This document shows, in pieces, positions 1-8,900 of a stretch of 44,131 bases of DNA. The position numbers and the translations under genes were made by a program. Origin of the DNA: an uncultured Prevotella sp. (lineage in GTDB: Bacteria > Bacteroidota > Bacteroidia > Bacteroidales > Bacteroidaceae). Location: NCBI GenBank assembly GCA_900541335.1, contig UQJC01000013.1, positions 1 through 44,131 on the forward strand. The letters run 5' to 3'. The notes beneath the pieces were generated by a model that did no database searches, was not told the DNA's origin, and worked only from the letters and a program-made list of their open reading frames with translations. Numbering within the stretch: the first letter of the stretch is position 1; every line of letters starts with the position of its first letter.

Positions 1-285
1 CTAATGGGTTGCCAATGCTGTACGGTCGCGGCATGCCGCGACCCATAGCAGAAGTAACTTTACCCGCCGAAGAAAGAATGGCATACTAATGGGGTGTCAA
101 TGCTGTACGGTCGCGGCATGCCGCGACCCATAGCAGAAGTAACTTTATCTGCCGAAGAAAGAATGGCATACTAATGGGTTGCCAATGCTGTACGGTCGCG
201 GCTTGCCGCGACCCATAGCAGAAGTAACTTCATCTGCCGAAGAAAGGATGACATATTAATGGGTCGCGGCATGCCGCGACCGTAC
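1..285. repeat. 85-bp tandem repeat array with 20-bp palindromic core
   Basis: Three full 85-bp units start at 1, 86 and 171, and a fourth, partial unit starts at 256. Units 1, 2 and 4 contain the perfect palindrome GGTCGCGGCATGCCGCGACC; unit 3 has one change (CTTGCC) that breaks its centre. In unit 4 the 27-bp core at 259-285 is the reverse complement of the core and flanks in units 1-3, so the core is flipped there. The array is cut by the window edge, so the total copy number is unknown. A short open frame begins inside it but has no family resemblance, and I treat the region as non-coding. Confidence 0.93.
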
Positions 286-323
286 AACAATTACGTTTCA
301 GCTCGTTCAATCTTCTTTTTTCG

Positions 324-386
324 AAAAGCACGGTTTCATGTGCATCGTAAAACTTCCATTTTGGGGAAAAGCACGGTTTCACGTGC
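324..386. repeat. Two hairpin-forming 20-bp repeats, 43 bp apart
   Basis: AAAAGCACGGTTTCATGTGC (324-343) recurs with one C/T change at 367-386. Each folds as a short stem: GCACG with TGTGC through a G-T wobble in the first copy, and GCACG with CGTGC fully paired in the second. The sequence between and around them (about 286-550) shows no credible gene. Confidence 0.7.
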
Positions 387-553
387 CTACTTCAAATCAC
401 TTCTTCGGCCATTTCTCCTTATTTTGTTTCTGATAAGGGGGAATACTTATTCAAAGGAAAACTTTTCTCGGCGTAGTGAAGAGAGTCAACGAAGCATGCA
501 GTGAAGAACAACACCGTATGCTCCGTAAGCTGAAAACCAACTCCCATAAAACC

Positions 554-595
554 GCACACAGAACTAAAATGTGTGCGAGAAAATGTTTACCTTTG
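554..595 (+). promoter_or_regulatory. Probable carboxylase operon promoter with adjacent inverted repeat
   Basis: TACCTTTG at 588-595 matches the Bacteroidetes -7 consensus TAnnTTTG. A clear TTTG -33 element is not seen at the usual distance. Instead a perfect 7-bp inverted repeat, GCACACA (554-560) and TGTGTGC (570-576), sits over the -33 region and could be an operator. The predicted leader to the ATG at 714 is about 115 nt. Confidence 0.55.
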
Positions 596-713
596 CCCGC
601 AAGAATCTAGTTAGCGGTCTGACTAGCCTATGAATAAAGCTTTTTCCTTATCAACGATGAGTTAGCCGAACGTGGCGCAGACTGCAACCCCATACATTAT
701 ATATAAGAATCAC

Positions 714-2267
714 ATGAGTGAACAACTGAAAAAGATTAAGCAGCTCGTGGAGCTTCGCCAAAAGGCCCGTTTGGGTGGTGGCGAGAAGGCAATCGAAAAG
801 CAACACGCTAAAGGTAAAGCTACTGCACGCGAGCGTATCGAACTTTTGCTCGACAAGGGTTCCTTTGAAGAAATGGATATGTTCAAACTCCACCGTTGCC
901 ATAACTTCGGTATGGAGAAGAAGCAATTCCTGGGCGATGGTGTAGTTGCTGGTAGCGGTACCATCAACGGCAGACTGGTGTACGTATTCGCACAGGACTT
1001 TACCGTAAATGGTGGCTCGCTTTCTGAGACGATGGCACAGAAGATTTGCAAGGTCATGGATCAGAGTATGAAGATGGGTGCACCCTGTATCGGTTTGAAC
1101 GACTCGGGTGGTGCTCGTATTCAGGAAGGTATCAATGCCCTTGCCGGTTTCGGTGAAATCTTCCAGCGCAACATTGAGGCATCGGGTGTGGTTCCTCAAA
1201 TCTCAGGTATCTGTGGTCCTTGTGCCGGTGGTGCAGTTTACTCACCCGCGTTGACTGACTTCGTGGTTATGCTCGAAGGTGTGAGCTACATGTTCTTGAC
1301 CGGACCGAAAGTCGTGAAGACTGTGACTGGTGAAGACGTAACGCAGGAAGACCTTGGCGGTGCTGGCGTTCACTCTTCAAAAAGTGGTGTGTGTCACTTC
1401 ACTGCAAAGACGGAAGAAGAGTTCGCTCAGTTGATTCGTCGCCTCCTTTCTTACATTCCTCAGAACAATTTGGAACGTGCCCCCCGCGTGGAATGCACAG
1501 ATCCGATCGACCGCAAGGAAGACTCACTCAATGAAATCATTCCCGACAACCCCAACATGGCTTATGACATGTACAAGGTCATTGGTGCAGTGGTGGATAA
1601 TGGTGAGTTCATGGAGGTACAACGTAACTTTGCTCGCAATATCATCATCGGTTTTGCCCGTTTCAACGGTCAGAGCGTCGGCGTAGTGGCTAACCAGCCC
1701 AGCGTATATGCGGGTGTCCTCGATTGCAATGCTTCTCGTAAGGCCGCACGCTTCGTGCGTTTCTGCGATTGCTTCAATATCCCCATTGTTTCGCTCGTCG
1801 ATGTTCCCGGTTTCCTCCCCGGTACGGGTCAGGAATACAACGCAGTTATCGACCACGGTGCTAAACTGCTTTATGCTTACGGTGAAGCAACCGTACCCAA
1901 GGTTACCGTTACGCTGCGTAAGAGCTACGGTGGTTCACACATTGTGATGGGTTGCAAGCAGCTCAAGGCTGATCTCAATTATGCATGGCCTTCTGCCGAA
2001 ATTGCCGTGATGGGTGCTTCGGGTGCAGTGGCTATCCTCGATGGTAAGGAAGCTAAAACGAAGGAAGATCCCAAAGCCTTCCTCGCAGAGAAGGAGAAGG
2101 AGTACAACGACCTCTTCACCAATCCCTATAAGGCAGCCGAGTACGGCTACATTGACGATGTTATCGAGCCGCGCAACACGCGCTTCCGCATCTGCCGTGC
2201 CTTGGCACAGTTGGAGAATAAGCGCGAAACGCGTCCGGTTAAGAAGCACGGTAACATTCCTTTGTAG
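714..2267 (+). CDS. mmdA: Acyl-CoA carboxylase/decarboxylase carboxyltransferase subunit (MmdA/PccB type)
   Basis: This 517-residue protein is the carboxyltransferase that moves CO2 between biotin and an acyl-CoA, either as methylmalonyl-CoA decarboxylase alpha or as propionyl-CoA carboxylase beta. The start MSEQLKKIKQLVELR gives the usual family length; a GTG 42 nt upstream is in frame but adds residues atypical of the family. Oxyanion-hole glycine motifs are visible: GGARIQEG at about 132-139 in the N-terminal crotonase-like half, and GGSHIVMG at about 406-413 in the C-terminal half. It heads a three-gene operon with a small acidic protein and a biotin carrier. In Bacteroidales such enzymes serve succinate-propionate metabolism. 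The membrane decarboxylase subunit (MmdB/OadB) and a biotin carboxylase are both absent here, so sequence alone does not settle the direction of the reaction. Confidence 0.92.
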   Translation: MSEQLKKIKQLVELRQKARLGGGEKAIEKQHAKGKATARERIELLLDKGSFEEMDMFKLHRCHNFGMEKKQFLGDGVVAGSGTINGRLVYVFAQDFTVNGGSLSETMAQKICKVMDQSMKMGAPCIGLNDSGGARIQEGINALAGFGEIFQRNIEASGVVPQISGICGPCAGGAVYSPALTDFVVMLEGVSYMFLTGPKVVKTVTGEDVTQEDLGGAGVHSSKSGVCHFTAKTEEEFAQLIRRLLSYIPQNNLERAPRVECTDPIDRKEDSLNEIIPDNPNMAYDMYKVIGAVVDNGEFMEVQRNFARNIIIGFARFNGQSVGVVANQPSVYAGVLDCNASRKAARFVRFCDCFNIPIVSLVDVPGFLPGTGQEYNAVIDHGAKLLYAYGEATVPKVTVTLRKSYGGSHIVMGCKQLKADLNYAWPSAEIAVMGASGAVAILDGKEAKTKEDPKAFLAEKEKEYNDLFTNPYKAAEYGYIDDVIEPRNTRFRICRALAQLENKRETRPVKKHGNIPL

Positions 2268-2282
2268 TCAAACCGTCAGCCT

Positions 2283-2342
2283 GGGAGCAGCTTGATGGAG
2301 GCGAACGTCTTACGGACGACGACCAGCCTCGCGACTGCTCCC
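2283..2342 (+). other. Stem-loop between mmdA and the second operon gene
   Basis: GGGAGCAG (2283-2290) pairs perfectly with CTGCTCCC (2335-2342), and shorter stems (GAGG/CCTC, CGTC/GACG) nest inside. No T-tract follows, so it is not a standard terminator. It may be an mRNA processing or stability element that sets subunit ratios; that role is inference. Confidence 0.6.
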
Positions 2343-2363
2343 GAGCTGATAAAATATCAATCA

Positions 2364-2630
2364 ATGAAGACATTTCAATACAAGCTCGGAGATAAAGTGC
2401 TGAGCATCCGTCTCGACGAGAAGCAGGGTACGATTGCCGACTTTCTCGTAGACGGTTGGCACCATCAGCCTGCTGAAGAGGAAATGCCTGCCTATGCTGC
2501 CGCTATCGCGCTTGCACTTATTGAACACGAAGTGGAAATTGTGCACGACGATGAACCGGGTATCATCACCGTAGAGCACCATAGCACGGGCTGGAATAAC
2601 CCTTCTAACCTCATGAATTCGCTTATTTAG
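2364..2630 (+). CDS. Small acidic protein of the carboxylase operon, function unknown
   Basis: The protein has 88 residues starting MKTFQYKLGDKVLSIRLDEKQ. An in-frame ATG at 2292 would run through the upstream stem-loop and add low-complexity residues, so 2364 is preferred. There is no signal peptide and no membrane segment. The centre is acidic (EIVHDDEPG) with scattered histidines. Its place between carboxyltransferase and biotin carrier is where a delta/gamma membrane subunit (OadG/MmdD) sits in sodium-pumping decarboxylases, but OadG has an N-terminal membrane helix and this protein does not. A structural or assembly role is inferred from position only. Confidence 0.75.
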   Translation: MKTFQYKLGDKVLSIRLDEKQGTIADFLVDGWHHQPAEEEMPAYAAAIALALIEHEVEIVHDDEPGIITVEHHSTGWNNPSNLMNSLI

Positions 2631-2653
2631 TCATCACACAGCTATTATCCCCA

Positions 2654-3115
2654 ATGAAACAATATAAATATACCATCAACGGTGTGCAGTTTGATGTAAC
2701 AATTGACAGCATCGTTGGTTCAAAGGCGAAGGTCGAGGTCAATGGCATTCCCTTTGAAGTAGAAATGCAGGGTTCTTCTCTCGTAGAGGAGGCTCTTCCC
2801 ACTGTAACAACCTCTGATGCTCCGGCTGCTGCACCCGTTGCGGCTGCTCCGGCTGAGGCTCCTGCCGCTGCTGCACCTACTGCAACGAGTGGCCCGGGTG
2901 CAGGTGCGCCCGTAAAGGCTCCGCTTCCTGGTGTAGTAACGAAGATTCTCGTTCAGGCTGGTCAGGCTGTCAAGAAGGGCGAGACGGTTCTCGTACTTGA
3001 AGCCATGAAGATGGAGAATAACATTACGGCTGAGGCCGATGGTACCGTTACGGGTATCTGTGTTGCGGCTGGCGACAGCGTGATGGAAGGTACGACGCTC
3101 TTAACGATTGGCTAA
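2654..3115 (+). CDS. Biotin carboxyl carrier protein (biotinyl-lipoyl domain)
   Basis: This 153-residue protein carries the carboxyl group on biotin. Residues 1-40 form a short folded N-terminal segment. Residues about 50-85 are an Ala/Pro-rich flexible linker. Residues about 88-153 are the biotinyl domain, with the canonical EAMKMEN motif at 116-122 and Lys119 as the biotinylated lysine, 34 residues from the C-terminus as usual. It lies 23 bp after the small acidic protein and is the last gene of the operon, followed by a strong hairpin. It matches the gamma subunit of methylmalonyl-CoA decarboxylases (MmdC) or the carrier of an acyl-CoA carboxylase. Confidence 0.93.
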   Translation: MKQYKYTINGVQFDVTIDSIVGSKAKVEVNGIPFEVEMQGSSLVEEALPTVTTSDAPAAAPVAAAPAEAPAAAAPTATSGPGAGAPVKAPLPGVVTKILVQAGQAVKKGETVLVLEAMKMENNITAEADGTVTGICVAAGDSVMEGTTLLTIG

Positions 3116-3154
3116 TCGCATTGCAGTAGCATTGCTATCCATGTTTTAGGCAAG

Positions 3155-3204
3155 ACAGGAAACTGTTCGAGTCGGTTAACCGACAGGGACAGCTTCCTGT
3201 TTTC
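3155..3204 (+). terminator. Terminator hairpin of the carboxylase operon
   Basis: ACAGGAAACTGT pairs with ACAGCTTCCTGT (one mismatch). The palindrome GTCGGTTAACCGAC lies inside, and a short T-run follows. Confidence 0.75.
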
Positions 3205-3337
3205 GTTGATAAGGAGGGAAGCGGGTCTGTAAGCAGTTGCTGTTTTTCCAGGACTGTGTCACTGGGGGAGATAAATACTTACCTTTGCTCATTTCATTTC
3301 TTACACAGATCGAAGCAAGTCTGTTTCTCTTTTTCCT

Positions 3338-3368
3338 TTTGTCTATCCCTCTTGTTGTCGTAACTTTG
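3338..3368 (+). promoter_or_regulatory. Promoter of the DPP7-type peptidase gene
   Basis: TTTG (3338-3341), a 19-nt spacer and TAACTTTG (3361-3368) match the Bacteroidetes primary-sigma promoter. The leader to the ATG at 3401 is about 28 nt. A second -7-like TACCTTTG lies at 3280-3287 without a good -33. Confidence 0.8.
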
Positions 3369-3400
3369 CCCCGAATTTTTTAAATATCAATCCCTATTTT

Positions 3401-5545
3401 ATGAAGAAAGTACTATTACTCTGTATGGCTCTGGTAATGAGCCTGGGTGGAGCACGTGCCGACGAGGGTATGTGGCTCTTGAAGTTGATGGAGGAACAGC
3501 ACTTGGCAGACTCGTTGCGCAAGGCGGGACTGCAGTTGCCTCCCGAAGCACTTTATAACGAGAGTGCTCCCTCGTTGCGCGAATGCGTAGGTATCTTTGG
3601 TGGTGGCTGTACGGGTGAAATTGTCAGCCCCGATGGTCTCGTACTGACCAACCATCACTGTGGCTTTAGCTATGTGCATGCCATGAGCGGCATAGGTCAT
3701 GACTACATGAAGGACGGTTACTTTGCAAAAAGTCGCGCAGAAGAGTTGCGTACGCCCGATGACTTGACCTTTACCTTTGTGCTTCGTGTACAGGAAGTGA
3801 CCAAGGAAGTTGGCGAGGCAGCCAAGAAGGCTAAGGCTGACGAATATACGGCTCAAAGCCAGGGCTTTCTCCGTCCACTCGCCGATAAGCTCTTTAAGAA
3901 AAGCGATTTGAAGAAGAAGAAAGGCGTCAAGGTACGTATCGTGCCCTTCTTTGGTGGCAACCGTTTCTATATGTTCTATGAACAGGAGTTCTTGGACGTA
4001 CGCTTGGTAGCCAATCCTCCCCATAACATCGGTCAGTTTGGTGGCAATTCCGACAACTGGATGTGGCCTCGACAGAATGCCGACTTTGCGATGTTCCGTA
4101 TCTATGCTGACAAGAACGGTGATCCCGCAGCTTATAGCAAGGACAATGTGCCCCTCAAGGTTAAGAAGTTCCTGCCCATCTCACTCAAAGGCTTGAACGA
4201 GGGTGATTACACCATGATTATGGGCTTCCCCGGCCGTACTAGTCGCTACTTGACGGCTGCTCAGGTGAAGATGCGTTGCGAAAGCCAGAATGCCCCCTTT
4301 GTGATTGCAGGTAACCCCTTGCTCAAGTATTACAAGGAGTTGATGGATCAGAGTGACGAACTCCGCCTCTTGCTCGAAGATGAGTATTTCTCTTGGGGTA
4401 ACACGGTGAAGAACTTTGGTGGTATGAACGAGGCGGTTGAGAAGATTGACCTCGTGGGTCAGAAGCAAGCTGAAGAGGCTCGCTTCCGTGCCTTTGCCAA
4501 GCAGAGTGGTAAGAAGGAATATGCTGATGTGATCGATCGCATTGCGAAGGTGTGTGAAACGTATGGCGATACGCTCCACGATGCCGGTCTCTTCACCATT
4601 ACGCTGGCACTTCAGAACTTCCAGGCTCCTGCAGGCTTGGTAGACGATTGGGCCAAGGTTGTAAAGGCTGGTAAGGAGAAGGATATCACGGCCGCTAAGC
4701 AGGCTTTGCTCGCTGCGGTGAAATTTGCTTCGCCCCGTGACTTTGCAATCGACCGTGGCAAGTTGGAATTGCTCGCTCCCTACTTCGTGAAGTACAAGAA
4801 GTTGGCTACGGCTCCTGCTTACTTGGAAGGCAAGGACGCAAAGGCTGTTGTGGACTATATGCACGAGGTTTACACGAAGTCAATCTTTGCTGACTCTGCT
4901 CGTCTGGTGAAGGCTGTTGAGTCCAAGGACGTTGCCGCATTGCAGGGTGACTTGCTTTATAAGCTGACGGATGCGAACTATATCTACTCAATGAAGCTGA
5001 ATACGAGCTTGCAGAAGTATGGTCAGCAGATGGCTGAGTTGAACAAAATCTATGTAGGCGGTCTTTGCGAAATGTATGACTGGTCAAAGGCTCCCGATGC
5101 GAACTTCACGCTCCGTATGACTTACGGTCACATTTGTGATTTGAAACCTCGTGACGCGGTGCGTTATGACTGGAAGACGGTGCTCGACGGTATGTTTGAG
5201 AAGGAAAGTAAGACTGAGAGTGATTACTTCATCAACGAACGTCTGCGCAAGCTCTATGAAGCAAAGGACTTCGGTCGCTATGCACGCAAGGACGGTAAGC
5301 TTCCGACTTGTTTCCTTTCAAACAACGACATCACAGGCGGTAACTCTGGTTCGCCGATTATGAATGCAAAGGGCGAAATGATTGGTTTGGCATTTGATGG
5401 TAACATCGAGTCTTTGTCATCTGACCTCAAGTTCAACCCTGCGCTTCAACGCTGTATCAATGTGGACATTCGTTTTGTACTCTTCATCATCGACAAGTTT
5501 GGTGGTGCAAGTTATGTACTCGACGAAATGGACATCCGCGAATAA
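3401..5545 (+). CDS. S46 family dipeptidyl peptidase, DPP7-type
   Basis: This 714-residue serine exopeptidase releases dipeptides from peptide N-termini in the periplasm and supports peptide fermentation. A signal peptide (residues 1-20, cleavage after GGARA) leads into DEGMW, the conserved mature start of the family. The catalytic triad is visible: His in TNHHCG (85/86), Asp228 in NADFAMFR, and Ser649 in GGNSGSP. The residue 18 positions after the serine is Gly667 in FDGN; DPP11 enzymes, specific for Asp/Glu, carry Arg there, so DPP7-type hydrophobic specificity is inferred. The length is normal for S46. It has its own promoter and a following terminator, so it appears monocistronic. Confidence 0.93.
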   Translation: MKKVLLLCMALVMSLGGARADEGMWLLKLMEEQHLADSLRKAGLQLPPEALYNESAPSLRECVGIFGGGCTGEIVSPDGLVLTNHHCGFSYVHAMSGIGHDYMKDGYFAKSRAEELRTPDDLTFTFVLRVQEVTKEVGEAAKKAKADEYTAQSQGFLRPLADKLFKKSDLKKKKGVKVRIVPFFGGNRFYMFYEQEFLDVRLVANPPHNIGQFGGNSDNWMWPRQNADFAMFRIYADKNGDPAAYSKDNVPLKVKKFLPISLKGLNEGDYTMIMGFPGRTSRYLTAAQVKMRCESQNAPFVIAGNPLLKYYKELMDQSDELRLLLEDEYFSWGNTVKNFGGMNEAVEKIDLVGQKQAEEARFRAFAKQSGKKEYADVIDRIAKVCETYGDTLHDAGLFTITLALQNFQAPAGLVDDWAKVVKAGKEKDITAAKQALLAAVKFASPRDFAIDRGKLELLAPYFVKYKKLATAPAYLEGKDAKAVVDYMHEVYTKSIFADSARLVKAVESKDVAALQGDLLYKLTDANYIYSMKLNTSLQKYGQQMAELNKIYVGGLCEMYDWSKAPDANFTLRMTYGHICDLKPRDAVRYDWKTVLDGMFEKESKTESDYFINERLRKLYEAKDFGRYARKDGKLPTCFLSNNDITGGNSGSPIMNAKGEMIGLAFDGNIESLSSDLKFNPALQRCINVDIRFVLFIIDKFGGASYVLDEMDIRE

Positions 5546-5704
5546 GCTCTTAGAACTTTGTTTGGGTAAGTCGATTCGAGTAAGATAATCCATACGGGGA
5601 TAGCTCTCTTTGAGTAGGACAGTTTTGATCATTCTACTGCTTAGGGAATCTCTCTCTTACTCATAACGTTTACGAACGTACTTGCCCGTTATCTAAACCA
5701 ATTG

Positions 5705-5747
5705 AAGTGCGCACTTCTTTTAAAGGGAGTGCGCACTTTTGTTTTTT
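5705..5747 (+). terminator. Terminator of the S46 peptidase gene
   Basis: Two copies of AGTGCGCACT, each itself palindromic, are separated by 12 nt and can pair. A T-rich run (TTTTGTTTTTT) follows. Confidence 0.8.
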
Positions 5748-5847
5748 AAGGGAGTGGATGTGTAGGGAAAACTGTCAGGGGAAATAGCCTGACGCTTCAT
5801 CCAGTATCTTTGGGTTTTCACATTCCGTTTATCCTTACTTCAATACA

Positions 5848-5883
5848 AAGGCGGCAGACTCCTTTTCGGGAATCTGCCGCCTT
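5848..5883 (-). terminator. Terminator of the TonB receptor gene
   Basis: A perfect 11-bp stem, AAGGCGGCAGA/TCTGCCGCCTT, lies 44 bp beyond the receptor stop codon. It may act in both directions between the convergent genes. Confidence 0.8.
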
Positions 5884-5926
5884 AAATTTAGACGAGCATT
5901 GAAATGCTATGCTATCTGTTCGTAAT

Positions 5927-8900
5927 TTAGAAGTTGAGGCGAACACCTACCTGGCAGTGCCAACGTGAGAAGATGTTGTGCTTCTGAGGCTCGTTGTTCT
6001 TGTTGTATTGGAACTCAGCTACCTTGTTACCGTTAGCATCTTCCGTGAGCTTTGAAATCTTCAACGGAGCATACGTCCAGTCTACGCTGTAGTTGGCACC
6101 CCACTTCTTGTTGAGCATGTTTGCGAAGTTGATGATGTCAAACGTAAATTCGAGCTTGCCAATACCCTTCACGTTGTGGATGTGCTGGGCGAGGTGGAGG
6201 TCAATCTGGTGTTCCCACTTAGACAAGTTAGAGTTGCGTTCAGCAAACTGTCCGCGGTGATCCTTGGCATAGCTGTCGTTGGCAATCCACTGACCAAACT
6301 GCTTGCGATCCTCTTCCGTCTTGAAGTTCATCTTCTGCAATTCATCTTCCGTCGGGATATAGAGGAGTGAGTTTTGTGCTTCAGAGTCACCGTTGAAGTC
6401 CGTGCTGCGGTTGTCGTTCATCACGAGGCTGTAGCGAGAGCCAGAGAAGCCGTTGTAAACTACAGCAATCGTCGTGCTCATCCAACCGTTGAGGTACTTG
6501 GGTGAAGTATAGCTTGCCTGCAAGAGGATGCGGTGAGGCGTATCAAACTTAGAGAAGCCCAATTCCTTGTCAGAGTTGCTGTCGACTGAAGCATTTTTCT
6601 TCCAGTTAGACGAAGCTACTGATGACTTACCATCGTTGACAGCCTTTGCACGGCTGAAGGTGTAGCTTGCTGAAAGGTCGAGACCGAAAGCGAAACGCTT
6701 TTCGAGCTGAGCAGCAATTGAGTAAGTATAGCCCTTATTGGTATTCTTCAAATTGATGATAGAGTAGTAGTCACTCTTCGTGTTAGAATAATAAGGAGCG
6801 GCAGAAGCTTGAACACCGGGAACAGCATAGCTTTGCTTACCCGTGTTTTCGAGGGCGAGGTTTTCGAAGAACACGTTGTTCATCGTCTTAGAGTAAACAC
6901 CTTCGAGGGTGAACTTCACGTCACCGGGCAACATCTGTTCGAGGGCCAAGTTCGCGCGAAGTACTTGCGGGTACTTGAAGTCCTTATCGATTGTTACGAT
7001 GTCGGGGTTGTCGGCACGACCCTTACCCTGGTTATCCTTGATAGCCTGCATCGGATTCTTACCATACTTGGCAAGTGTGGGTACATCACCTCGGTTGATT
7101 GTTGTACCCTTCATCGCCATACCCGTATTGTTGTAGGCATTAGAGAGCCATACGAAGGGCACGCGACCCGTGAAGATACCGACACCACCGCGCAACAGGG
7201 TGCGGTGCTCATTGTCTACGTACCAGTTGAAGCCGAGACGGGGAGAAACGAGTACCTTAGCACCCGGCATATCGCCTACATGTACGCCAAATCCCTTCTT
7301 GTCAGAATATTCATTAAACTTCGGGTTGACCATGGGGTCGTTGAAGGTTACAGGAATGTCGATACGCAAACCGAGCGTAGCGTTGAAGTTGCGATTAACT
7401 GTCCACTTATCCTGTGCGTAGAAGCCAAACTGACCTGCTTTGAGTACCGGTGCATACTTCGTGTTACCACCCGTCACTTCAGGGTCGGTATACTTGTAAG
7501 TAAATGACTTCGGTTTGTCACTCATGAAGTCCTCGAGTGATTCATAGTCCCATGAACCGTTAGAGGCCTGAATAAAGAGGTTCTTGAGGCGGTAGAACTC
7601 GTTGTGCGTACCAAATGTAATGGTGTGGTCGCCCTTGTACCAAGCGAGGTTATCCTCAAAAGAGTAAATGTCCTGGTCGAGTTTGTTGGCACCTGAAGAA
7701 TAGTCGGTACCGATGTTGGCAGTCAACAAGGACTGACCGTCAGCGCCAGCAATATCCATGATGCGCACCGTCGGACCCTGGTAAGGCACTTCACGTTCAT
7801 CGCGTACGAAGGTTGCAGAGGCACGGAACTCATTGTAAAGGTTGTCGTTGAAGCGAGAGTTAAGTTCGGCTACAATAGAGTTCGTCTTATTCTTCTGACG
7901 ATAGCTTGAACGGTTGAAGCGGTAGCTGGTTGATCCTGAACCGTACTTGTCATCGAAAGAGTCGTTGTGCTGGTAGCGCAAAGCCAGTTTGTGCTGGTCG
8001 TTGATGTTCCAGTCTACACGGGCGAGCAAGCCAAATGACTTCTGTTCGATGTCGCGCTGACCGTAGTTTTCGTTAAAGCCTGTCAGCTCGTTGTACTTGT
8101 CAGCGATTTGTTTAGCCGTAGCTTCCGTGATATACTGAGGCGTGTAGCCGGGGTATACAGCAGAGGGGTAGCTTTCCTTCTTGCCTTCTGCACTTACGAA
8201 GTAGAAGAGTTTGTCCTTGATGATTGCGCCGCCGAGGGTACCGCCATAGGTGCGGTCGAACTGCTGCGTCATGGGCATCTTCTTGTAATCGTTGAGTGCG
8301 CTGTACTTGCCGTACATGCTTTGGTTGTTGAAGAAGGTATAGGCTGAAGCATGCGTATCGTTGGTACCCTGCTTGGTTACCACGTTGATAGCACCACCCG
8401 TAAAACCGCTCTGACGTACGTCGAAGGGAGCTACTACGACTTGCATTTCCTGGATAGCATCCATTGAAATGGGGTTGGCACCTGTCTGGCCGCCATTAGT
8501 ACCTCCAGAGGAGAGACCGAAGACGTCGTTCATGACCACACCGTCAATCTGGAAACTGTTGTAACGGTTGTTTGAGCCAGCAAACGTGATACCACCATCC
8601 TTATTGGTCATGGCCATCGGACTGTTCTTCACCAAGTCGTAGACGTGGCGGTTGACGGTAGGAACGTTTTCAATCTGATCGATGCTGTAGTTTTCTGCGG
8701 CACCACCCTTTTGCTTGCGTGCACCGGTTACGGTTGCTTCGCCGAGCGTGTTGTCCTTCGGTGTGAGGTTAACGTTAATGGGCGTAGCGTTACCCAATTC
8801 AAGGTAGAGCTTGTCATAAACCTTCTCGCCATAGCCAATGTAGCTGATGCGAATGGTGTACGGACCGCCCGTACGCATACCTTGGATGGTGTAACGACCA

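Noticed and set aside
1..285. CRISPR array
   Set aside because: The units are contiguous 85-bp direct repeats with near-identical sequence throughout; there are no unique spacers and no cas genes.
259..504. 81-residue open frame starting in the 85-bp repeats
   Set aside because: Starts inside the palindromic repeat, runs through hairpin repeats, has no recognisable domain and no promoter.
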